Assembly: GCA_963780175.1 (NCBI GenBank)
Contig: CAWAAT010000003.1
Coordinates: 248,001 to 312,000 of the forward strand
Direction: 5' to 3'
Origin: Brooklawnia sp963780175
Lineage (GTDB): Bacteria; Actinomycetota; Actinomycetes; Propionibacteriales; Propionibacteriaceae
DNA length: 64,000 nt
This document shows positions 29,732 through 38,306 of this stretch, piece by piece. Numbering within the stretch: position 1 is the first letter of the stretch; every line of letters begins with the position of its first letter. Under the pieces are notes generated by a model, which saw only the letters and a program-made list of their open reading frames with translations, was not told where the DNA came from and made no database searches. The position numbers and the translations under genes are program-made.

Positions 29732-29991
29732 TTGTCCACAGGGGCTGTGGATACTCCGGTGAAGCTGTGGAACTCGCCGGTCGGGCGGTGGACATCGGCT
29801 GTGGGTGGCTCGGGGTTGCCATCCGATCTGGCTGCTCAAGAGGTCAATGACTAGGGATGACAGTGTGTTCGCGAGCCCTGCGAGGATGAATCGCGGCAAT
29901 GCCCTCTGGCAACCGCAGAATTTTCCTCAACGCGCGAGAAGTACGCGTCGACTCGTCGTCGGACATCGATTTCCACATCGCCTGTGGATAA
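29732..29991. promoter_or_regulatory. Cluster of DnaA-box-like sequences upstream of dnaB
   Basis: The 395-base gap 29668-30062 between dnaB and csoR holds a perfect DnaA box TTATCCACA on the minus strand (29991-29983), TTGTCCACA at 29732-29740 and a one-mismatch box GTATCCACA (minus, 29754-29746), with weaker TGTGGAACT at 29766. They face the dnaB promoter region. They could mediate DnaA control of dnaB or act as a titration site; there is no AT-rich unwinding element, so an origin is unlikely. Confidence 0.5.
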
Positions 29992-30035
29992 GTTCGATGT
30001 TCGGGTAATCGCCTCGGGCAGCCACTTGGCATCCA

Positions 30036-30050
30036 TACCCCCTAGGGGTA
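30036..30050. promoter_or_regulatory. CsoR operator
   Basis: TACCCCCTAGGGGTA is a near-perfect palindrome of the form bound by actinobacterial CsoR proteins (TACCCC with GGGGTA). It ends 12 bases before the csoR start codon, where bound repressor would block transcription of csoR-copZ-copA until copper(I) releases it. Confidence 0.8.
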
Positions 30051-30062
30051 CTCTGATGCATC

Positions 30063-30389
30063 GTGACCACCGACGAATCCAGCCATGGCTGCGCCGCCCA
30101 CGGCCACCAGCATGGCTACCTGGAGACCAAGGACGATTACCTGAGACGCCTGCGCCGCATCGAGGGGCAGGTTCGTGGCATCGCGCGCATGGTTGAGGAC
30201 GAGAAGTACTGCATCGACATCCTCACCCAGGTCTCCGCCGCCACGAGCGCGCTCCAGTCGGTGGCCCTGGGCCTGCTGGCCGAACATCTCAACACCTGCG
30301 TCCTCGAAGCCGCCTGCCAGGGCGGGGATGAGGCCGTGGCGAAACTGGACGAGGCCAACCGCGCCATCGCCCGACTCGTTCGCTCCTGA
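30063..30389 (+). CDS. csoR: Copper-sensing transcriptional repressor CsoR
   Basis: 108 residues of the DUF156 metal-sensor family, an all-helical tetrameric repressor. The Cu(I) ligand set is present as Cys in KYCIDILTQ and His and Cys in EHLNTCV. The helix RRLRRIEGQVRGIARM is the DNA-contact region. A His-rich N-terminus (HGCAAHGHQHGY) may add metal affinity. Start GTG 30063 follows TACTCT by eight bases. It heads the csoR-copZ-copA operon. Confidence 0.93.
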   Translation: MTTDESSHGCAAHGHQHGYLETKDDYLRRLRRIEGQVRGIARMVEDEKYCIDILTQVSAATSALQSVALGLLAEHLNTCVLEAACQGGDEAVAKLDEANRAIARLVRS

Positions 30390-30425
30390 ACATCAGACTC
30401 CCTCCAGACATAGACAGGAATCACC

Positions 30426-30632
30426 ATGATCAGCACCTTCACCGTCACCGGCATGACCTGCGGCCACTGCGTCGCCCACGTCACCGAGGAGGTCAAGGCC
30501 ATCCCCGGCGTCACCGACGTCGAGGTCGACCAGACCGGCCCGATGCGGGTCACCAGCGAGGCCGAGATCGACTTCGAGGCCATCCAGGCCGCCGTCCAGG
30601 AGGCCGGCGATTACCAGGTGACACGCGCCTGA
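30426..30632 (+). CDS. copZ: Copper chaperone CopZ
   Basis: 68 residues, one heavy-metal-associated domain with the Cu(I)-binding GMTCGHC loop and the usual babbab pattern. It would pass copper to the CopA ATPase. ATG 30426 is preceded by AGGAATCACC. The stop overlaps the copA start (TGATG), so the two are coupled. Confidence 0.95.
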   Translation: MISTFTVTGMTCGHCVAHVTEEVKAIPGVTDVEVDQTGPMRVTSEAEIDFEAIQAAVQEAGDYQVTRA

Positions 30633-32884
30633 TGTCGCCCGGGACGAAGGACGGCCACCCGGCGACGATCGGCGCAGGGGTCACCAACCAGATCATCGAA
30701 CTCGACGTCCAGGGCATGACCTGTGCGTCGTGTGCCGCACGCATCGAGAAGAAGCTCAACAAGCTCGACGGGGTGCAGGCCAGCGTCAACTACGCCACCG
30801 AGAAGGCTCACGTGGTCGCCCCGGGGCAGTTGGCTGTCGACGACTTGATTGCCACCGTCCAGGCCGCCGGCTATGACGCCGCTCTGCCCCGTCCCGAGGT
30901 TCCGCCCCGCGACCGGGCGGCCGAGATCAAGCACCGCCTGATCATCTCCGCGGTCCTGGCCGCGCCGGTGATCGGGATGGCCATGATTCCGCCGCTGCAG
31001 TTCCCCGGCTGGCAGTGGCTCAGTCTGGTGCTGGCCACTCCCGTGGTCACCTGGGGCGCCTGGCCGTTCCACAAGTCGGCCCTGGTCAACCTGCGCCACG
31101 GCGCGTCCACCATGGACACCTTGATCAGCTTGGGAACCACTGCGGCCTATCTCTGGTCGGTGGTCGCGCTGGTCTTCGGGTCGGCGGGCCAGATCGGCAT
31201 GACCCACGAGTGGTCCCTCACGCTCGAGCGTGACCACCATCTCAGCTCCATCTACTTCGAGGCTGCGGTGGGCATCATCACGTTCATCCTGCTGGGTCGC
31301 TTCATCGAGGCGCGCTCCCGGCAGGACGCCAGTTCGGCGTTGCGTGCGCTGGCCGAGGTCGGCGCCAAGTCGGTGACACTGCGACGCGAAGGTGTCGAGA
31401 TCACCGTCCCCATCGAGAAGCTGGCCGTGGGGGACGAGTTCGTCGTCCGTCCAGGCGAGAAGATCGCCACCGACGGCCACGTGGTCGAGGGGGAGTCCGC
31501 GGTGGACAACTCGATCATCACGGGGGAGTCGCTGCCGGTCGAGGTGCGCCCCGGCGCAATCGTCATCGGCGCCTCACTCAACACCACCGGACGTCTGGTC
31601 GTCCGGGCGTCCGCGGTGGGCGCAGACACCCAACTTGCCCAGATCGCGCGCCTGGTCGAACTGGCCCAGACCGGAAAATCGCGGTCGCAGGCCCTGGCAG
31701 ACACCATCTCGGGCGTCTTCGTTCCGATCGTCATCGGGCTCGCCGCCGTGACGTTGATCGGCTGGTTGATCGCCGGCGAAGGGGCGAGCTTCGCCGTGAC
31801 CGCTGCGGTCTCCGTGCTGATCATCAGCTGCCCGTGCGCGCTGGGGCTGGCCACTCCCACGGCTCTGTTGGCCGGCTCGCTGCGAGGGTCGCAGCTCGGA
31901 ATCCTCATCCGCGGTCCGGAGGCGCTCGAGCAGGCCCATCGCATCGACACCGTTGCCATGGACAAGACCGGCACGATCACTGCGGGTCGGATGAGCGTGC
32001 AGCAGGTCATCGGCGGAGAGGGGGTCCTGCAGACCGCTGCCGCCCTGGAGTCCGCGTCCGAGCACCCGATCGCCCGTGCGATCGTGGCGGCCAACGGCCC
32101 CCGGGACACCGGGCTGGTCGAGGCCTTCAGCAATCTGCCTGGACGCGGCATCCGTGCCACCGTCGACGGCCGTCCCAGTGCTGCGGGCAACTCGGCACTG
32201 ATGGCCGACCTTGGGCTGACGGTGCCGGCCGAGCTTGCGGACGCAGCGCTGGTCGCGGCCAGCCAGGGAGCCAGCGTCGTGTATGTCGCGTCCGTCGACC
32301 GGGTCGTCGGACTGGTGACGGTCGCAGACGAGGTCGACCCGAACGCGGCCGCGGCCGTGGCGCGCTTCCACGATCTTGGGCTCCGCACCGTGATGGTGAC
32401 GGGCGACAACCGGGCGGCGGCCGATTACGTGGCCGCCCAGGTGGGTATCGATGAGGTGCGCGCAGAGGTGCTGCCGTCCGAGAAGTTCGCTGTCGTGTCC
32501 GAGCTGCAGGCGGATGGACACCACCGCGTGGCCATGATCGGTGACGGTGTCAACGACGCGGCCGCCCTCAGCCAGGCCGACCTGGGCATCGCCATGGGAA
32601 CCGGGACCGACGCGGCCATCGCTGCCTCCGACATCACCCTGATGCGTCATGACTTGATGCTGGCCGCGGACGCGGTGATGTTGTCCCGTCGGACGTTGAC
32701 GACAATTCGGGGCAACTTGTTCTGGGCATTCATCTACAACGTCTGCGCGATCCCGATCGCGGCCCTGGGCTACCTCAACCCGATGTTCGCCGGTGCAGCG
32801 ATGGCCTTCAGCTCGGTCTTCGTGGTCACCAACAGTCTGCGGCTGCGCTACTACGTGCCCAGTCGGCGGGCCCGTGCGCTCTGA
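30632..32884 (+). CDS. copA: Copper-exporting P1B-type ATPase
   Basis: 750 residues. N-terminal HMA domain (GMTCASC), transmembrane helices, the CPC motif SCPCALGLATP in the membrane copper site, phosphorylation site DKTGTIT, TGE actuator motif (ITGESLP) and the hinge GDGVNDAAALSQAD. All catalytic residues are in place, and length matches CopA. It exports Cu(I) from the cytoplasm and is controlled with csoR and copZ. No other frame problem was seen. Confidence 0.96.
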   Translation: MSPGTKDGHPATIGAGVTNQIIELDVQGMTCASCAARIEKKLNKLDGVQASVNYATEKAHVVAPGQLAVDDLIATVQAAGYDAALPRPEVPPRDRAAEIKHRLIISAVLAAPVIGMAMIPPLQFPGWQWLSLVLATPVVTWGAWPFHKSALVNLRHGASTMDTLISLGTTAAYLWSVVALVFGSAGQIGMTHEWSLTLERDHHLSSIYFEAAVGIITFILLGRFIEARSRQDASSALRALAEVGAKSVTLRREGVEITVPIEKLAVGDEFVVRPGEKIATDGHVVEGESAVDNSIITGESLPVEVRPGAIVIGASLNTTGRLVVRASAVGADTQLAQIARLVELAQTGKSRSQALADTISGVFVPIVIGLAAVTLIGWLIAGEGASFAVTAAVSVLIISCPCALGLATPTALLAGSLRGSQLGILIRGPEALEQAHRIDTVAMDKTGTITAGRMSVQQVIGGEGVLQTAAALESASEHPIARAIVAANGPRDTGLVEAFSNLPGRGIRATVDGRPSAAGNSALMADLGLTVPAELADAALVAASQGASVVYVASVDRVVGLVTVADEVDPNAAAAVARFHDLGLRTVMVTGDNRAAADYVAAQVGIDEVRAEVLPSEKFAVVSELQADGHHRVAMIGDGVNDAAALSQADLGIAMGTGTDAAIAASDITLMRHDLMLAADAVMLSRRTLTTIRGNLFWAFIYNVCAIPIAALGYLNPMFAGAAMAFSSVFVVTNSLRLRYYVPSRRARAL

Positions 32885-32911
32885 ACGCAACCCGACCAGA
32901 GCCGCAATGCG

Positions 32912-32992
32912 GCAATAGGTTGCCAGTCGAGCTTGGCAACAAGTTGTCAGGCGATTCGTGGGGCCCGGAACCGATTCTTGTAGATTGAAGTT
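32912..32992 (+). promoter_or_regulatory. Regulatory region of small-protein locus 1: paired palindromes and SigR-like promoter
   Basis: Two palindromes, GCAAT-AG-GTTGC (32912-32923) and GCAAC-AA-GTTGT (32936-32947), precede GGAAC (32967-32971), an 18-base spacer and GTT (32990-32992). GGAA(T/C)-N18-GTT is the consensus of thiol/oxidative-stress ECF sigma factors of the SigR/SigH type. The second small-protein locus (59247-59327) has the same arrangement, and around the promoter both share CCCGGAA followed ten or so bases later by GTAG. Confidence 0.6.
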
Positions 32993-33028
32993 GTCCGAAA
33001 CAAGCAAGCAAACCGCTAGGAGAACCAC

Positions 33029-33181
33029 ATGCTGAACATTCTGACCAGGATCGCTGATCGCTACACCGACGAGGTTGACGCCACCCCAGAACTGACCATG
33101 GCGCACTTCGTTGCCGGCATCGCCGAGCGCTACGCCGAGGCTGCCCTTGAGATCGCAGCCCACGACCCGGGCGCTCACTGA
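33029..33181 (+). CDS. Small protein, MLNxL..IADRYT family, locus 1 first gene
   Basis: 50 residues with AGGAGA seven bases before ATG 33029. It starts MLNILTRIADRYTDEV and has a second similar stretch, FVAGIAERYAEAALEIAAHD, so it may be two amphipathic helices. It is clearly related to the 46-residue protein at 59533-59673 (shared MLN-L--IADRYT, then PE, then H-(F/Y)-V). There is no signal peptide or membrane helix. I know no described family; the regulatory region suggests a stress role. Next in the operon, 31 bases on, is another small gene. Confidence 0.7.
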   Translation: MLNILTRIADRYTDEVDATPELTMAHFVAGIAERYAEAALEIAAHDPGAH

Positions 33182-33212
33182 CCAAGACCCCACCATCAAC
33201 CAGGAGACCACA

Positions 33213-33314
33213 ATGCTGAACCACCTCAGGGGACTGACGGCTGCCTGCCGACAGGCCGCACGTGGGCACGCCGAGTCGGATCCGCTGCGGCCGGGAGCAA
33301 GCGACCGCATCTGA
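33213..33314 (+). CDS. Small protein, locus 1 second gene
   Basis: 33 residues, MLNHLRGLTAACRQAARGHA followed by a Pro/Asp-rich tail. CAGGAGA stands seven bases before ATG 33213, repeating the ribosome site and MLN start of the gene before it. It lacks the IADRYT motif and could be a shortened duplicate. It is followed by a strong terminator 14 bases later, which supports a real two-gene transcript. Confidence 0.55.
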   Translation: MLNHLRGLTAACRQAARGHAESDPLRPGASDRI

Positions 33315-33328
33315 TCGGCGGCTACCGG

Positions 33329-33367
33329 CCCCATCGTCACGAGGACGTGACGGTGGGGTTTTTCTTT
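33329..33367 (+). terminator. Rho-independent terminator of small-protein locus 1
   Basis: A 13-bp stem (CCCCATCGTCACG with CGTGACGGTGGGG, one G-T pair) and AGGA loop are followed by TTTTTCTTT, one of the few textbook terminators in the window. It sits between the small genes and the convergent DHOD-like gene. Confidence 0.92.
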
Positions 33368-33445
33368 GCCCCATCCTGGCGCCCGGGACGCGAAACGGCG
33401 GCCGGGACGGATCCCAGCCGCCGTCTGTGCTGACAGCAGTGCCGA

Positions 33446-34591
33446 CTACCGGGCGTAGACCTTCTTGGCGCGCTCGAGGCCCGAGACGTAGCCCGACCGC
33501 GCGTACGCGTCCACGTCCGCCTCGGCTGGAACGGCCAACATCCCGCGTGCTTTGTCGAGTCCCAACTGGTTGCGGTCCAACCAGGACTGGACGCCGTCCA
33601 CCAGGCCAGCCGCGTAACTGGCCCCATGGCGCACCAGTGCCGCGGTGCTCATCACCACGTCGGCACCGGCCAACAGGTACTTGATCACGTCCTCTGCGGT
33701 CTCAACACCTGTGGTCGCAGCCAACGAGGCGTCCACCCGGCCACGGAGGGCCGAGATCCAGTTGCGCGGCAGCCTCGCCTCGGCCTGGGTGCTCAACCCG
33801 AACCCGGGAACCATCGCGAGCTTGTCGAGGTCGACGTCCGGCTGCAGGTATCGGTTGAAGAGCACCAGGGCGTCCGCCCCGGCCTCGTCCAACGCGTGGG
33901 CCATCTCGCCGAAGCTCGAGAAGTACGGGCTGAGCTTCATCGCCACCGGGATGCTGATCGCGGACTTCACCGACGTCAGGATGTCCAGATGCCGCTGCTC
34001 CACATCGCGTGCCGACGTCTTCATGTCACCAGGCATGTAGTAGACGTTCAGCTCGAGGGCTGTCGCCCCGGCGTCCTGCATCCGGCGCGCGGTGCTGGTC
34101 CAGTCGCCCGTGGTGGAACCGTTGAGGCTGGCGATCAGCGGCACGTCGATCAACGGCGCCGCCTTCTCGATCGTCTCCAGGTAGCGGGTGGTGAGGCCCG
34201 AATCGTTGCTCGGTGGGGTCGGGAAGTAGGTCAAGGCCTCGGCGAAACTCTCCGATGCCCTCTCCAGAATCTCGGCTGCGCGCTGGGCCTCATACCTGAT
34301 CTGCTCCTCGAACAGCGAATACATCACCACCGCCCCGACACCACCGGCGGCGAGAGCCTTGATGCCGTCCACCGTCTGGCTGAGCGGGCCGGCCGACGCC
34401 ACCACCGGATTGCGCAACCACAACCCCATGTAGCGGGTGCGCAGGTCGCTTTGACGGCGTACCCGGTTGTCGGACTCGACGACGTAGGAGCCGTTCGGGG
34501 CCAGCTGGTCAGTGGCGCTGCTGCCCATCGCAGCCTTCTGCCTGGCCGACTCTGCTGCCGCTCGCAGGGCCTCGGGATCAAAGCTCGACAT
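33446..34591 (-). CDS. Dihydroorotate dehydrogenase-like flavoprotein of the PFOR operon
   Basis: 381 residues with an FMN-binding TIM barrel of the DHOD/PreA type: LRNPVVASAGPLSQTVDGIK, IASLNGSTTGDW, LELNVYYMPGD, VAMKLSPYFS, LFNRYLQPDVDLDKL and TTGVETAEDVIKYLLAGADV. Some PyrD landmarks differ, so classical dihydroorotate oxidation is doubtful; such proteins are commonly encoded beside pyruvate:ferredoxin oxidoreductases. ATG 34591 (AAGGAG upstream) is one base after the nifJ stop, so it is co-translated with it. The true substrate is unknown. Confidence 0.82.
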   Translation of the reverse strand: MSSFDPEALRAAAESARQKAAMGSSATDQLAPNGSYVVESDNRVRRQSDLRTRYMGLWLRNPVVASAGPLSQTVDGIKALAAGGVGAVVMYSLFEEQIRYEAQRAAEILERASESFAEALTYFPTPPSNDSGLTTRYLETIEKAAPLIDVPLIASLNGSTTGDWTSTARRMQDAGATALELNVYYMPGDMKTSARDVEQRHLDILTSVKSAISIPVAMKLSPYFSSFGEMAHALDEAGADALVLFNRYLQPDVDLDKLAMVPGFGLSTQAEARLPRNWISALRGRVDASLAATTGVETAEDVIKYLLAGADVVMSTAALVRHGASYAAGLVDGVQSWLDRNQLGLDKARGMLAVPAEADVDAYARSGYVSGLERAKKVYAR

Positions 34592-34592
34592 C

Positions 34593-37500
34593 TCAGGACT
34601 CCTTACGGGCATCGGGGTTGAACAACTCGGCCGGACGACCGGCCATCATCTCGTACTCCTTGTAGCGGCGCAGCACCTGCTCCTGCGAGAGATCCGCCAG
34701 GCGTTGTGCCTCCTCCGGATCGGACTGGGTGAGCATCTTGAAGCGCAACTCGCTCATCCGGTAGTCCTTCAACGAGATCCTCGGCCGTGGCGAGTCGAGC
34801 AGGAACGGGTTCTTGTCCTGGTTGCGCAGCACGGGGTTGAAGCGCATCAGCGGCCAGTGGCCGGACGCCACCGCCTTGTACTGCTGCTCCAGGCCCTTCT
34901 GCATGTCGATGCCGTGGCTGATGCAGTGGCTGTAGGCGATGATCAGGCTCGGGCCGTCGTAGGCCTCCGCCTCGCGGAACGCCTTCAGCGTCTGCTGAGG
35001 ATCGGCACCCATCGCCACCCGGGCCACGTACACGTGACCGTAGGCGACGGCCTGCATGGCAAGGTCCTTCTTGCCGGTGGTCTTGCCCGCAGTGGCGAAC
35101 TTGGCCACCGCACCCATGGGCGTCGACTTGGACGACTGGCCACCGGTGTTGGAGTAGACCTCGGTGTCCATCACCAGGACGTTGACGTTGCGTCCGGACG
35201 CCAGGACGTGGTCGAGCCCCGCGGAGCCGATGTCGTAGGCCCAGCCGTCACCGCCGACGATCCACACCGAACGACGCAGCAGGTGATCGGCGACGGACTT
35301 CAGGTCTTCAACCTGCGGGCCTTCCAGTTCCTCGAGTCGGGCAGCCAGGTCCTGCATCCGGCGGTACTGGATGCGCAGATGGTGCATGGACTCCTGCGGG
35401 CCGTTCAGCAGGCCATCGACGAGTTCGTCGTTGCCGATCTGCTCGCGCAACTCCCCGAGCCGACGACGGGCCAGGTCGTTGTGCAGGTCGGCAGCCAGCC
35501 GCATGCCCAGACCGAACTCGGCGTTGTCCTCGAACAGCGAGTTCGACCAGGCAGGGCCGCGTCCCTCGTCGTTCTTCGCCCACGGGGTTGTCGGCAGGTT
35601 GCCGCCGTAGATGGACGAGCAGCCGGTCGCGTTGGCGACCTGCAGACGCTCACCGAACAACTGGGTCAACAACTTCAGGTAGGGGGTCTCGCCGCAACCC
35701 GAGCAGGCTCCGGAGAACTCGAACAACGGGGTAAGGAACTGCACACCACGAACCGAGCCGAAGTTCACCCGGCTGCGCTTCGGCCTCGGCAGAGACTCGA
35801 AGAAGCTGACGTTCTCTCGCTGCTGGCAGCGTTCCAGCACGGGGACCAGGTTGATGGCCTTGCGCTGCGGTTGACCGATCGGTGAGACCGGGCAGGCCTC
35901 GACGCACAGGCCGCAGCCCGTGCAGTCCTCGGCGTACACCTGCAGTGTGTAGCGGGCGTCCGGCAGGCCCGCCGCATCCAGCGGCGCCGACTCGAAGCCC
36001 TGGGGTGCGCCCTCGAGGGCGGTCGGCGGGTAGTGCTTGGCGCGCAGCACCGCGTGCGGGCAGACGAACGAGCAGTTGCCGCACTGGATGCAGGTCTGCG
36101 GATCCCACACCGCGATGATGTCGGAGATGTTGCGCTTCTCGAACTTGGTCGTGCCGCTGGGGTAGGACCCGTCCACCGGCAGCATGCTGACAGGCAGATC
36201 GTCGCCCTTGTCGATGAGCATCTTGGCGGTCACGTTGCGCACGAACTCCGGGGCGTCCGGGGGAACCGGGGCCAGGAAGCCGAGGGTGCTGGTGACGTGG
36301 TCGGGCACATCGATCTTGTGCAGCGCGGCGACCGCGCTGTCGACCGCCACGTGGTTCTTGCGGACGACTTCCATCGACTTGCGAGCGTAGGTCTTGGTGA
36401 TCGAGTCCTTGATGCGCTGGATCGCCACGTCGGAGGGAAGAACTCCTGAGATGGCGAAGTAGCAGGTCTGCAGAACCGTGTTGGTGCGCCCACCGAGGCC
36501 GGCTGTTCGGGCGACCTCATTGGCGTTGATCGCGTAGACGGTGATGCCCAACTCGATGATCCGCTGTTGCATGGGCGCGGGCAGCCGCTCCCAGATCTCC
36601 TCGGCCGGGAAGGGTGCGTTCAGCAGCAGCGTGGTGCCACCGACCCGCTCGCCGACCTCGTTGTAGATGGCCGGACGGGCGAACTCCAGCACGTCGATGC
36701 GCTCGAGGATCGACCAGTGGTGACAGCCGATGAACCCGGCCTTGTTCACCAGGTACGGCGCCCTGATCGGGTCGGGCCCGAAGCGCAGGTGGCTGGTCGT
36801 TCGTGACCCGGACTTCTTGGAGTCGTAGACGAAGTAGCCCTGGGCGTAGGTGTCCTCGTCCGAGCCAAGGATCTTGATGGTGTTCTTGTTCGCACCGACC
36901 GTGCCGTCCGAACCGAGTCCGTAGAAGACCGCCCGCTTGGTGGCCGGGTCCTCCAGGTCGATCGTGCGGTCGTAGTCGAGCGACAGCAGGGTGACGTCAT
37001 CCTTGATGCCGACGGTGAAGCGGGGACGAGGAGCCGGCTTGGCCAACTCGTTGAAGACCGCGACGGCCATCGCCGGGGTGAAGTCCTTGCTGGACAGGCC
37101 GTAACGTCCACCGATGATGCGCGGGAAGGTCTCACGCTGGCCCAGGCTGACCGCTTCGGCCAGCGCGGAGGTGACGTCCAGGAAGAGCGGCTCACCGCCG
37201 GAACCGGGCTCCTTGGTGCGGTCGAGCACCGCGATCTTGCGAACACTTGCAGGAATGGCAGCCAGCATCTCGGCCACCGGCAGCGGCCGGTAGAGCCGGA
37301 TGATGAGCATGCCCACCTTCTGGCCTTCGGAGCGCAGGTAGTTGACGGCCTGCTCCACTACCTCGGCGCCCGATCCCATGACGACAGCGATGCTCTCGGC
37401 CTCTGGGTCGCCGATGTAGTCGACAAGGTGGTACTGGCGACCAGTGAGCGCGGCGAAGTCGTCCATGGCCTGCTGGACGATGCCGGGCACCGCCAAGTAG

Positions 37501-38306
37501 TACAAGTTCGAGGACTCGCGTCCCTGGAAGTAGACGTCCGGGTTCTGCGCGGTACCGCGGATGAACGGGTTCTTGGGGCTGAGGGCCCGGGCGCGGTGCT
37601 CGAGCACGAGCCGGTCGGGGACCATCGCGCGCAGCTGGTCGTCGGTCAGCATCGAGCAGGTGTTCAACTCGTGGCTGGTGCGGAAGCCGTCGAAGAAGTG
37701 GATGAACGGCACCCTGGAGTGCAGTGTCGCGGCCTGCGCGATCAGCGCGTTGTCATGGCACTCCTGTACCGAGTTGGACGCCAGCAGCGCCCAACCGGTT
37801 TGGCGGGTGGCCATCACGTCCTGATGGTCGCCGAAGATCGACAGACCCTGGGCGGCCAGAGAGCGGGCGGCGACGTGCATGACGGTGCTGGTCAGCTCGC
37901 CCGCGATCTTGAACATGTTGGGGATCATCAGCAGCAGACCCTGGGACGCGGTGAACGTCGTCGACAGGGCGCCCGCCTGCAGTGCACCGTGCATCGCTCC
38001 GGCGGCACCGCCTTCGGACTGCATTTCGATCACCGTGGGGATCTGCCCCCAGATGTTCGGCCGGTTGGCCGCGGCCCACTCGTCGGCGAGTTCGGCCATC
38101 GTCGAACTCGGGGTGATCGGGTAGATCGAGCACAACTCGTTGACCCGGAAGGCCACGTCGGCGGCGGCCGTGTTGCCGTCGATGATCGATCGTTTAGCGG
38201 TCGGCTCGGCCGAGGGGGCGTCCCGATCAAGGTTGGCGATCGGATCCTCGGCACCCAGCATGTTGGGGTGAGGTGCGGGAATCTTCGCATCAGTCGTGGT
38301 AGTCAT
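34593..38306 (-). CDS. nifJ: Pyruvate:ferredoxin (flavodoxin) oxidoreductase
   Basis: 1237 residues, the single-chain homodimeric PFOR. It decarboxylates pyruvate with CoA to acetyl-CoA, CO2 and reduced ferredoxin. Domains: N-terminal pyruvate site (SIYPITPSSTMAE), domain II and III, a 2x[4Fe-4S] module (CIQCGNCSFVCP, CTGCGLCVEACP), and C-terminal thiamine diphosphate site (GDGWAYDIGSAGLDHVL to YSNTGGQSSKSTPMG) with the extra Fe-S cysteines. The first 45 residues are a hydrophilic extension rich in Ala, Pro and Asp. ATG 38306 overlaps the stop of the upstream flavoprotein gene (TGATG). Confidence 0.96.
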   Translation of the reverse strand: MTTTTDAKIPAPHPNMLGAEDPIANLDRDAPSAEPTAKRSIIDGNTAAADVAFRVNELCSIYPITPSSTMAELADEWAAANRPNIWGQIPTVIEMQSEGGAAGAMHGALQAGALSTTFTASQGLLLMIPNMFKIAGELTSTVMHVAARSLAAQGLSIFGDHQDVMATRQTGWALLASNSVQECHDNALIAQAATLHSRVPFIHFFDGFRTSHELNTCSMLTDDQLRAMVPDRLVLEHRARALSPKNPFIRGTAQNPDVYFQGRESSNLYYLAVPGIVQQAMDDFAALTGRQYHLVDYIGDPEAESIAVVMGSGAEVVEQAVNYLRSEGQKVGMLIIRLYRPLPVAEMLAAIPASVRKIAVLDRTKEPGSGGEPLFLDVTSALAEAVSLGQRETFPRIIGGRYGLSSKDFTPAMAVAVFNELAKPAPRPRFTVGIKDDVTLLSLDYDRTIDLEDPATKRAVFYGLGSDGTVGANKNTIKILGSDEDTYAQGYFVYDSKKSGSRTTSHLRFGPDPIRAPYLVNKAGFIGCHHWSILERIDVLEFARPAIYNEVGERVGGTTLLLNAPFPAEEIWERLPAPMQQRIIELGITVYAINANEVARTAGLGGRTNTVLQTCYFAISGVLPSDVAIQRIKDSITKTYARKSMEVVRKNHVAVDSAVAALHKIDVPDHVTSTLGFLAPVPPDAPEFVRNVTAKMLIDKGDDLPVSMLPVDGSYPSGTTKFEKRNISDIIAVWDPQTCIQCGNCSFVCPHAVLRAKHYPPTALEGAPQGFESAPLDAAGLPDARYTLQVYAEDCTGCGLCVEACPVSPIGQPQRKAINLVPVLERCQQRENVSFFESLPRPKRSRVNFGSVRGVQFLTPLFEFSGACSGCGETPYLKLLTQLFGERLQVANATGCSSIYGGNLPTTPWAKNDEGRGPAWSNSLFEDNAEFGLGMRLAADLHNDLARRRLGELREQIGNDELVDGLLNGPQESMHHLRIQYRRMQDLAARLEELEGPQVEDLKSVADHLLRRSVWIVGGDGWAYDIGSAGLDHVLASGRNVNVLVMDTEVYSNTGGQSSKSTPMGAVAKFATAGKTTGKKDLAMQAVAYGHVYVARVAMGADPQQTLKAFREAEAYDGPSLIIAYSHCISHGIDMQKGLEQQYKAVASGHWPLMRFNPVLRNQDKNPFLLDSPRPRISLKDYRMSELRFKMLTQSDPEEAQRLADLSQEQVLRRYKEYEMMAGRPAELFNPDARKES

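Noticed and set aside
28453..29739. A truncated DnaB with a novel C-terminus, or an intein insertion
   Set aside because: The expected C-terminal residues continue in the next frame without any inserted sequence; a one-base error explains it.
29668..30062. Chromosomal replication origin
   Set aside because: Only three good DnaA boxes, no AT-rich unwinding region, and none of dnaA, dnaN or rpmH is nearby.
33446..34591. Authentic pyrD for pyrimidine synthesis together with carB
   Set aside because: The protein is translationally coupled to PFOR, lies 18 kb from carB, and differs at several PyrD landmarks.
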